Source of the DNA: an uncultured Oscillospiraceae bacterium
Lineage (GTDB): Bacteria > Bacillota > Clostridia > Oscillospirales > Oscillospiraceae
Assembly (NCBI GenBank): GCA_900757655.1
Contig: CAAEOT010000018.1
Location: forward strand, 1 to 36,058
Length of the DNA stretch: 36,058 bases
Direction: 5' to 3'
The position numbers and the translations under genes are program-made. Below the pieces are notes generated by a model. That model was not told where the DNA came from and ran no database searches. It worked only from the letters and a program-made list of their open reading frames with translations. Positions 30,681-36,058 of this stretch are shown piece after piece (the first letter of the stretch is position 1; each line of letters opens with the position of its first letter).

Positions 30681-31301
30681 ATGATGGATGATTCCCAACT
30701 GTCCGATGCAGAGCTGCTGGCGCAGGTGAGTGGCGGGGCCACTGCCGCCGAGGAAGCGCTTGCTGAGCGCTACAGCCGCTTGGTGCGTATCTGCGCGCGG
30801 CCGCTGTTTCTCGCTGGTGGTGACAGCGAGGATCTCATTCAGGAGGGGATGCTTGGTCTGCTCTCGGCGATCCGGCAGTATGACCCGGCGTCCAATGTGC
30901 CTTTCAAAGCTTATGCGGAAGTATGCATCAGCAACCGCATTTACAGTGCCATCAAGTCTGCTTCCCGGCAGAAGCATTCTCCGCTCAACAGCGGCATTTC
31001 CCTAGACAGCATCCTCTCAGAAGAATCACAGACCCAGGCATCCACCTATCCGGAAGCAAATTGTCGTGTTACTGAGGAGCAGGTTCTGGCCAGAGAGAGT
31101 GAACAAGAGCTATTGTCCGCATTTACCCGGTACTTGTCAGCGTTTGAGGCGCGGGTGCTTCGGCTGTATTTGTCCGGCCTGTCCTATGCAGAAATGGCAG
31201 CCGAGACAAATAAATCCGAAAAATCCATTGACAATGCCGTGCAGCGGATCCGCCGCAAACTGGCGCGGCTCCCCAATTTCAGCGACTTCAGCAAAAGCTG
31301 A
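30681..31301 (+). CDS. Sigma-70 family RNA polymerase sigma factor, SigH-like
   Basis: 206 residues. Region 2 is clear: ERYSRLVRICARPLFLAGGDSEDLIQEGMLGLLSAIRQYDP with the core-binding GDSEDLIQEGMLGL motif, then FKAYAEVCISNRIYSAIKSASRQKHSPLNSGISLD, closely resembling SigH of spore formers. Region 4 (residues about 150-200) has a helix-turn-helix, LSYAEMAAETNKSEKSIDNAVQRIRRKL. The variable linker is serine/glutamate-rich. SigH directs early stationary-phase and sporulation genes, but several SigH-like paralogues exist in Clostridia, so I leave the symbol blank. Two ATG codons (30681 and 30684) are possible starts; the ribosome site GGAG lies slightly far from both. Confidence 0.82.
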   Translation: MMDDSQLSDAELLAQVSGGATAAEEALAERYSRLVRICARPLFLAGGDSEDLIQEGMLGLLSAIRQYDPASNVPFKAYAEVCISNRIYSAIKSASRQKHSPLNSGISLDSILSEESQTQASTYPEANCRVTEEQVLARESEQELLSAFTRYLSAFEARVLRLYLSGLSYAEMAAETNKSEKSIDNAVQRIRRKLARLPNFSDFSKS

Positions 31302-31347
31302 GCGCAATATAGCCGATAGGCAAGTTTTTCAAAAGAGAGGATTTATC

Positions 31348-31626
31348 ATGTTCGAAGACAAAACGTTGAAGTGCAAAGAGTGCGGCGCAGAGTTCGTTTT
31401 CACCGCCGGTGAGCAGGAATTCTATGCGGAAAAGGGCTTCCAGAATGAGCCCCAGCGCTGCAAGGCCTGCCGTGACGCGCGCAAGAACGCCGCCCGCGGT
31501 CCCCGCGAGTTCTTCACGGCCACCTGCGCTGCTTGCGGCGGCGAGGCCAGAGTTCCGTTTGAACCGAAGTCTGACCGTCCTGTCTACTGCAGCGAGTGCT
31601 TCGCGAAAATGAGAGAGCAGCACTAA
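31348..31626 (+). CDS. Zinc-ribbon domain protein (two treble CxxC pairs)
   Basis: 92 residues. Four CxxC pairs are visible: CKEC (9-12), CKAC (38-41), CAAC (60-63) and CSEC (81-84), predicting two zinc ribbons. The first half (LKCKECGAEFVFTAGEQEFYAEKGF) is the zinc-ribbon type found in many Firmicutes proteins of unknown role. The middle is basic (RDARKNAARGPRE), so nucleic-acid or ribosome contact is possible but unproven. GAGAGGA precedes the ATG, 46 bases after the sigma-factor gene, so it may be co-transcribed with it. Confidence 0.85.
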   Translation: MFEDKTLKCKECGAEFVFTAGEQEFYAEKGFQNEPQRCKACRDARKNAARGPREFFTATCAACGGEARVPFEPKSDRPVYCSECFAKMREQH

Positions 31627-31644
31627 TCAGCAGATAAACTGGTT

Positions 31645-31681
31645 AAAATGATTGGGGCGCTTCGTGCGACCCAATCATTTT
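31645..31681. terminator. Intrinsic terminator after the zinc-ribbon gene
   Basis: AAAATGATTGGG pairs with CCCAATCATTTT (12 bp), with a small inner GCGC/GTGC helix. T-rich ends on both strands make it potentially bidirectional. Confidence 0.8.
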
Positions 31682-31711
31682 CTCACAAGCAGATTACCGG
31701 AGGTAAAAATT

Positions 31712-31915
31712 ATGTTTGAAATTTCCAGAGATACGATGATTTCGGAGATCCTGACCAACGCGCCGGAAGCCATGCCCGTGTTCCAGAACATTGGCATGCA
31801 CTGCCTCGGCTGCGCCATGGCCAGCGGCGAGACGCTGGAGCAGGCCTGCCTCGCACACGACGTCGACCCGGACGCGTTCCTCGAGCAGCTGCGCACCTAT
31901 CTGGAGAGCCTGTAA
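31712..31915 (+). CDS. DUF1858 domain protein (hydrid-cluster/ScdA-like N-terminal domain)
   Basis: 67 residues covering one whole DUF1858 domain: MFEISRDTMISEILTNAPEAMPVFQNIGMHCLGCAMASGETLEQAC. The CLGC pair in IGMHCLGCAMASGETLEQA is the hallmark and may bind metal or act as a redox pair; the same domain is fused to the N-terminus of some iron-sulfur and di-iron repair proteins. CGGAGGTAAA precedes the ATG. It is flanked by terminators on both sides, so it is probably a single-gene unit, although no clear promoter was identified. The exact role is not known. Confidence 0.88.
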   Translation: MFEISRDTMISEILTNAPEAMPVFQNIGMHCLGCAMASGETLEQACLAHDVDPDAFLEQLRTYLESL

Positions 31916-31937
31916 GAGAGAGATACAGACGAGGATC

Positions 31938-31962
31938 AAAAGCCGGCGATATGCCGGCTTTT
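31938..31962 (+). terminator. Intrinsic terminator after the DUF1858 gene
   Basis: A perfect 10-bp stem AAAAGCCGGC/GCCGGCTTTT with a GATAT loop, followed by GGCGTTTTT. Confidence 0.87.
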
Positions 31963-31983
31963 GGCGTTTTTGGGGAGAGATTT

Positions 31984-32679
31984 ATGGACCACATTCGCCT
32001 GTCGCCGCGGCTGCAAATGGTCGCGGACTTTGTGCCGCCGTGTGCCTGCGCTGCGGATATTGGCACGGATCACGGATATTTACCGGTCTGGCTGTTGCAA
32101 AGCGGCGTCATTCAATCGGCAATCGCGGCCGACATTCATGCCGGCCCGCTCGCCAACGCTCGACAGTCTGCCGCTGCCTACGATCTGGAAGAGCGCTTTC
32201 GGTTCGTGCAGGCGGACGGTTTGCAGTTTTCGGGCGCGCAGGCAGCGGACGTCATTACCATCGCCGGTATGGGTGGGGAGACGATCTGCACGATTCTGGC
32301 GGCGGCGCCATGGCTGCGGGAGGGACGCCGGCTCATTTTGCAGCCGCAGAGCAAAGTCCCGGAACTGGCAGACTGGCTCTGGCACAACGGCTTTACGATC
32401 GAGGATGCAGCCCTGTGCCGCGATGCCGGGAAACGGTATCTTGCCCTGCGTGTACTCGGGCGAGTGGCTGCACAGTCATGCACGGTGGAACAGCTGCTGC
32501 TTCGGCACCGTGACCCGCTGCTGCCGGAGCAGCTGAAGGAAGAGATTCGGCGGCAAAAGCGTGCACGTGCCGGCATGGCGCACGCAAAGCAGACGCCGGA
32601 AGCGGCGCTCGCGGCGCTTGATGCGCGCCTGAGCGAGCTGGAGGCCTGTTTGAAGGAGGTACAGACATGGCAATCGTAA
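31984..32679 (+). CDS. trmK: tRNA (adenine(22)-N1)-methyltransferase TrmK
   Basis: 231 residues. The methyltransferase starts RLSPRLQMVADFVPPCACAADIGTDHGYLPVWLL, in which ADIGTDHGYLP is the S-adenosylmethionine loop. IAGMGGETI and LILQPQSKVPELADWL are TrmK-specific blocks, and the C-terminal coiled region is about 50 residues. It methylates N1 of A22 in certain tRNAs in Gram-positive bacteria. GGGGAGAG precedes the ATG at 31984. It overlaps the next gene by 13 bases; trmK followed by a Nif3-family gene is a conserved Firmicutes pair. Confidence 0.93.
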   Translation: MDHIRLSPRLQMVADFVPPCACAADIGTDHGYLPVWLLQSGVIQSAIAADIHAGPLANARQSAAAYDLEERFRFVQADGLQFSGAQAADVITIAGMGGETICTILAAAPWLREGRRLILQPQSKVPELADWLWHNGFTIEDAALCRDAGKRYLALRVLGRVAAQSCTVEQLLLRHRDPLLPEQLKEEIRRQKRARAGMAHAKQTPEAALAALDARLSELEACLKEVQTWQS

Positions 32680-33467
32680 ACGACATTTACGCTTTCTTAA
32701 ACGAGATCGCGCCGGTACGGTATCAGATGGACTTCGATAACGCCGGCTTTCTGGTCGGTGACGGCGGCACTGCGGTGAAAAAGACGCTGCTGGCGCTGGA
32801 CATCACGGATGATGTAATCGCGGAAGCGGTCGAGCTGCGCGCGCAGCTCATTGTTTCGCACCACCCGCTCATCTTTACGCCGTTGCGGCACGCGACGACG
32901 GATGATCTCGCCGGACGTAAGGTGCTGGTACTGGCGCGGCACGGCATTTCTGCCATCTGCATGCACACGAATCTGGACATTGCCGATGGCGGTGTTAATG
33001 ATGCGCTCATGGCGGCACTGGATGCGGAGGTCACGGGCGGTCTGGAACCGGCCGGTACGGCAGCTGACGGGAGCGCGCTTACCTGCGGACGCATCGGGAA
33101 GCTGAAGAGACCCATGACCATGGCGGAATTTCTGCCTTATGTTGCCGGACGCCTGCATGCCAACGGCCTGCGGTACGTGGACGGCGGTTCGCCGGTAGAA
33201 AGGCTCGCGGTCTGCGGCGGTTCCGGCGGGAATATGCTGGAGCTGGCGGCTGCAAAAGGCTGCGATACCTTTGTGACGGCGGATGTGAAGTATGACCGCT
33301 TCCTCGCAGCCAAGGAGCTCGGCATCAATCTGATCGATGCTGACCACTTCTGCACGGAAAATGTGGTCATTCCGGTCCTGCAGGCCAAGCTTCAGCAGCG
33401 GTTTCCGGCTGTTGCGTTCCCCATCAGTCAGGTGCACCATCAGACAGTGCGGACATATTGTCCATGA
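32667..33467 (+). CDS. Nif3-like dinuclear metal centre protein (YqfO family)
   Basis: A 266-residue member of the Nif3/YbgI family that assembles into hexameric rings with a two-metal site. Metal ligands are visible in LIVSHHPLIF (two adjacent histidines), MHTNLDIADGGVND and a late DADHFCTEN segment. It is the short form without the inserted PII-like domain of Bacillus YqfO. Proposed roles, such as GTP cyclohydrolase-like activity, are not settled. AAGGAGGT lies within the end of trmK, and the overlap implies coupled translation. Confidence 0.92.
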   Translation: MAIVNDIYAFLNEIAPVRYQMDFDNAGFLVGDGGTAVKKTLLALDITDDVIAEAVELRAQLIVSHHPLIFTPLRHATTDDLAGRKVLVLARHGISAICMHTNLDIADGGVNDALMAALDAEVTGGLEPAGTAADGSALTCGRIGKLKRPMTMAEFLPYVAGRLHANGLRYVDGGSPVERLAVCGGSGGNMLELAAAKGCDTFVTADVKYDRFLAAKELGINLIDADHFCTENVVIPVLQAKLQQRFPAVAFPISQVHHQTVRTYCP

Positions 33468-33470
33468 TCC

Positions 33471-33497
33471 ATGCCGCCGGTATGCTGCCGGCGGCAT
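33471..33497 (+). terminator. Hairpin after the Nif3-family gene
   Basis: A perfect 10-bp stem ATGCCGCCGG/CCGGCGGCAT with a 7-base loop, three bases past the stop. The T tract is short (ATTCTCG), so its strength is uncertain. Its last bases form part of the next promoter's -35. Confidence 0.65.
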
Positions 33498-33522
33498 ATT
33501 CTCGTCCCAAACCTCATACAGT
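33494..33522 (+). promoter_or_regulatory. Sigma-E-type sporulation promoter of spoIVA
   Basis: GCATATT (33494-33500), a 14-base spacer and CATACAGT (33515-33522) match the sigma-E pattern (TCATATT, 13-15 bases, CATACANT) closely. spoIVA is a mother-cell sigma-E gene in Bacillus, which supports the call. The start would be near 33529, about 25 bases before the ATG. Confidence 0.75.
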
Positions 33523-33554
33523 TTTGGTAAGACTGATGAGGAGAGGACGACAGA

Positions 33555-35033
33555 ATGGACAATTCTTCAATTTACGCAGACATTGCCGCCCGTACCGGCG
33601 GGAATATTTACATCGGCGTTGTCGGCCCGGTGCGCACCGGGAAATCGACCTTCATCAAACGATTCATGGAAACGCTCGTGCTGCCGAATATCACCGATGA
33701 ATATGTGCGGGAGCGCGCACGCGACGAGCTGCCGCAAAGCGGCTCCGGCCGGACGATCATGACCGCAGAACCGAAGTTCGTCCCGGAAGATGCCGTCTCG
33801 ATCGAGCTGGACGCGTCCGTGCGTGCCTCTGTGCGCCTGATCGACAGCGTAGGATACATGATCCCCGGCGCGAACGGTCAGTACGAAAACGGGGAAGAGC
33901 GCCTGGTCACGACGCCGTGGTACGATCATGAGATCCCAATGCGCGCAGCAGCGGAAGAGGGGACGCGCAAAGTTATCCGCGAGCACTCGACGATCGGCAT
34001 TGTCGTCACGACCGATGGCAGCGTGACTGAGCTCGCGCGGGAGGACTATGCCGCGGCGGAAGCGCGCATCGTTTCAGAGCTGCAGGACATCGGCAAGCCG
34101 TTTCTCATCCTGCTCAACACGGCCGATCCGGCGGGGGAGACTGCACAAACATTGGCTGCCCAGCTGCAGGAACAGTACGATGCTGCCTGCCTGCCGGTCA
34201 ACTGTCTGGAGCTGACGGAGCAGGATGTTCTGGAGATTTTGCGCTCGGTCCTGTACGAATTTCCGGTCACGGAGATCTGCTTTCGCATGCCGGAGTGGAT
34301 GGATGTACTGCCGCCTGAGAACGAGACGAAGCAGCAGCTCTATGCGCTGCTGCGCGAACAAATGCCGTCGCTGCACCGCCTGCGTGACGCGCGCCGCGCG
34401 GCACAGGCGCTTGCAGACAGTGAGCTGCTGGAAACGGCAGACGTGGAAAACGTCTCCGTGGACACCGGGGCCGTTTGCTATGTGCTCACATTTCCGCGCG
34501 CGCTGTACTACGGCATCATCAGCGAGCAGGCGGGCGTTGCGCTGCGCAGTGACGGGGAGCTCATCTCGTTCCTGGCGGAAATGGGGCGCATCCAGGCCGA
34601 CTATCAGCACATCCGTGGCGCACTGGAGGATGTACGCAGCAAGGGCTACGGGGTCGTCATGCCGACATCCGGTGACCTGCAGCTGGCAGAGCCGGAGATT
34701 GTCCGCAAGGGCGGGCGCTACGGTGTCCGGCTCAAGGCCAGCGCCAAAGCCATTCATATGTTCCAGACCAATATTGAGACAGAAGTCTCGCCGGAGATCG
34801 GCGGAGAGAACGCCTCAAGCGAGATTCTCGGCTTCCTGCTGCAGGGCTTTGACGGGGATGTCGAGCAGCTCTGGCAGTCCAACATTTTCGGGAAGCCGAT
34901 CTATACGATCGCGCAGGAAGGCGTGGAGGAAAAGCTCAGCTGCCTGCCGACGAAAGCGGTCGGAAAGCTCCAGGAAACTTTGCAGCGTGTGGTCAATGAG
35001 GGCGGCGGAACACTGATCTGTATTATTTTGTGA
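33555..35033 (+). CDS. spoIVA: Stage IV sporulation protein A, spore-coat ATPase
   Basis: A 492-residue ATPase that polymerises on the forespore surface to form the coat base layer. The TRAFAC-like domain has Walker A GPVRTGKST (residues 24-32), a TIMTAEPKFVPED switch-like stretch and LIDSVGYMIPGANG for Walker B. The middle domain and the C-terminal anchoring region (GFDGDVEQLWQSNIFGKPIY, ending GGGTLICIIL) are typical, and the length matches the family. AGGAGAGG precedes the ATG. It is a single-gene unit with a sigma-E-type promoter and a terminator. Confidence 0.97.
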   Translation: MDNSSIYADIAARTGGNIYIGVVGPVRTGKSTFIKRFMETLVLPNITDEYVRERARDELPQSGSGRTIMTAEPKFVPEDAVSIELDASVRASVRLIDSVGYMIPGANGQYENGEERLVTTPWYDHEIPMRAAAEEGTRKVIREHSTIGIVVTTDGSVTELAREDYAAAEARIVSELQDIGKPFLILLNTADPAGETAQTLAAQLQEQYDAACLPVNCLELTEQDVLEILRSVLYEFPVTEICFRMPEWMDVLPPENETKQQLYALLREQMPSLHRLRDARRAAQALADSELLETADVENVSVDTGAVCYVLTFPRALYYGIISEQAGVALRSDGELISFLAEMGRIQADYQHIRGALEDVRSKGYGVVMPTSGDLQLAEPEIVRKGGRYGVRLKASAKAIHMFQTNIETEVSPEIGGENASSEILGFLLQGFDGDVEQLWQSNIFGKPIYTIAQEGVEEKLSCLPTKAVGKLQETLQRVVNEGGGTLICIIL

Positions 35034-35100
35034 CAAGAGCTCTGCCTGGCGTCCGGGAACCGGCTTGCAGACGCTTTTTTTGAGAATAGCAAATCGTTAT

Positions 35101-35133
35101 AACAGGCATCCGGCAAAGCGCCGGATGCCTGTT
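35101..35133 (+). terminator. Intrinsic terminator after spoIVA
   Basis: A perfect 14-bp stem AACAGGCATCCGGC/GCCGGATGCCTGTT with an AAAGC loop, then TATGTTGCTTCTGTTCTT. Confidence 0.82.
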
Positions 35134-35245
35134 TATGTTGCTTCTGTTCTTGATTTCAGGATTTGTGTCTTGAAATCATGAATCATGATGATTCTTGAAT
35201 TTGCACTGATGCAATGGTAAACTGTGGTCATAGAAGTCTCTCGAG

Positions 35246-35305
35246 TTTGTCTATGACGACGGCAACCAGCCGTTCGCCATGATCTACAACGACGGCTCGA
35301 CCTCG
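35246..35305 (+). pseudogene. Rhs-repeat protein remnant (about 20 codons)
   Basis: In one frame the DNA reads FVYDDGNQPFAMIYNDGSTS, the YD-repeat text that precedes the conserved core of Rhs/YD-repeat toxins (normally continuing into YYYVLNLQGDV). The frame is preceded by a TAG at 35231 and loses all similarity after 35305. This is the debris of a larger Rhs gene. The surrounding 35134-35352 otherwise holds an AT-rich stretch with several TTGAAT/ATGATT short repeats but no gene. Confidence 0.65.
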
Positions 35306-35352
35306 TTGCATTGGATGGAATTACCCCTAAATTTTAAGAAAGGAGGCGAAGC

Positions 35353-36030
35353 ATGGACTTCGTTCGTGATTACATGCGGGCGCTGCTGGCAAAAGAGATC
35401 GACGCGGTAGCCGAATTGCAGGAACAGAGATCTCGGGTTGTTTATCAGCAGTATTGTGCAGGCGGTACGATACATCGTGGCTACTATTGTCCAAGCTTGA
35501 CGGAAGATCTCTGGCTCGGCAACACAAAACGTGGCCGCCTTTGCAAGAAGCGGCCGCCGGAGGAAAGACTATCACACATATACGGCTTTGATGCGGCAGA
35601 TCGCCTTATTGTTGTTGAGCATATGCACTGCTCAAAGGAGTATATCTTGTACGATACAGGAGTGACGTTGGGTGTGGAGATAGATAATGCTAACAATGCA
35701 AGTGCAGTAAACATTTGCCGGTATGACGTAAATGGAAGAATTCAGATATACGAATGCTATTTTCTCACGCCGAAGGCAGATCAGGTTTTCTACATGACCC
35801 GAGAGACATTCCGCTACCTGCCGGATCGGGTTATAGATAATTGGTACAGAGAGATGGAGTATGAAGGAGAATGGTTTCACACGCATCATCGTTACGTGTT
35901 TCCGGTGAAAGACGGATATCTGGGCGACTATACGGCAGAAAATTTTTATCATGGTCGAAACGGTGTCAAGGTTCCTTATAGAGCGACAAAAAAGCGAAAA
36001 GTTCCACCCTGTAACCCTGAAAATAGGTGA
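35353..36030 (+). CDS. Unrecognised 225-residue protein, possible orphan Rhs immunity protein
   Basis: The start has a perfect AAAGGAGG seven bases upstream, so it is likely translated. The protein is soluble by inspection, with no signal peptide or membrane span, rich in tyrosine, arginine and aspartate (DAADRLIVVEHMHCSKEYILYD, IQIYECYFLTPKADQVFYMT) and predicted to be mostly beta-strand. Its DNA is clearly more AT-rich than the rest of the window, suggesting transfer. It lies just after an Rhs remnant, the usual place for an immunity gene once the toxin has been lost or displaced. I recognise no family, and the immunity role is inference. Confidence 0.65.
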   Translation: MDFVRDYMRALLAKEIDAVAELQEQRSRVVYQQYCAGGTIHRGYYCPSLTEDLWLGNTKRGRLCKKRPPEERLSHIYGFDAADRLIVVEHMHCSKEYILYDTGVTLGVEIDNANNASAVNICRYDVNGRIQIYECYFLTPKADQVFYMTRETFRYLPDRVIDNWYREMEYEGEWFHTHHRYVFPVKDGYLGDYTAENFYHGRNGVKVPYRATKKRKVPPCNPENR

Positions 36031-36058
36031 TTCAGCAAGCGGGCGGTGCAACAGCACC

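Noticed and set aside
1..36058. tRNA or rRNA genes, CRISPR arrays, complete insertion sequences
   Set aside because: I looked for cloverleaf-like stretches, regularly spaced repeats and transposase motifs and saw none. A tRNA or covariance-model scan would be the decisive test.

Overview
The window looks like chromosomal DNA from a GC-rich, anaerobic, spore-forming member of the Clostridia, probably near the Oscillospiraceae. This rests on spoIIE, spoIVA, a spoIIM-like gene and a SigH-like sigma factor, on a 2-hydroxyacyl-CoA dehydratase operon and methionine gamma-lyase (amino-acid fermentation), and on Firmicutes-type signals: strong AGGAGG ribosome sites, TTGACA/TATAAT promoters, a CIRCE operator and a sigma-E-like promoter. 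The species cannot be named from the sequence alone.

Layout. 1-3182 (minus): an operon of two 2-hydroxyacyl-CoA dehydratase-family subunits, a 68-residue membrane protein and the start of the ATP-dependent activator, driven by a near-consensus promoter at 3330-3358. 3660-5049 (minus): an acetyltransferase and a type-4 uracil-DNA glycosylase. 5251-9519 (plus): murC, spoIIE and a small membrane protein. murC and the glycosylase gene share a symmetric, bidirectional promoter, and spoIIE has a promoter with the long spacer typical of Spo0A-activated promoters. 9655-12329: ahcY and mgtE. 12466-15107: a SpoIID/LytB-like protein and queA, translationally coupled.

15114-24300 is an accessory block separating queA from tgt, genes that are usually neighbours. 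It holds methionine gamma-lyase with a decayed, divergent MocR-type gene; a tight four-gene membrane cassette (GT-C-like protein, polyprenyl-phosphate phosphoribosyltransferase-like UbiA protein, two ArnE/ArnF-like SMR proteins); a CIRCE-controlled hsp20; and a large iron-sulfur/FAD oxidoreductase gene broken by two single-base frameshifts. The membrane cassette is the best candidate for an undescribed system: a possible route for lipid-linked pentose synthesis, flipping and transfer to a surface acceptor.

24387-30564 returns to conserved housekeeping order: tgt, yajC, a TIGR04086-like membrane protein, a spoIIM-like gene, xerD and ruvC-ruvA-ruvB. 30681-35033 holds a SigH-like sigma factor, a zinc-ribbon protein, a DUF1858 protein, trmK, a Nif3-family gene and spoIVA. 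The right edge (35134-36058) changes character: a 20-codon Rhs-repeat remnant lies before an unrecognised gene that could be an orphan Rhs immunity gene. I saw no tRNA, rRNA, CRISPR array or complete insertion sequence.
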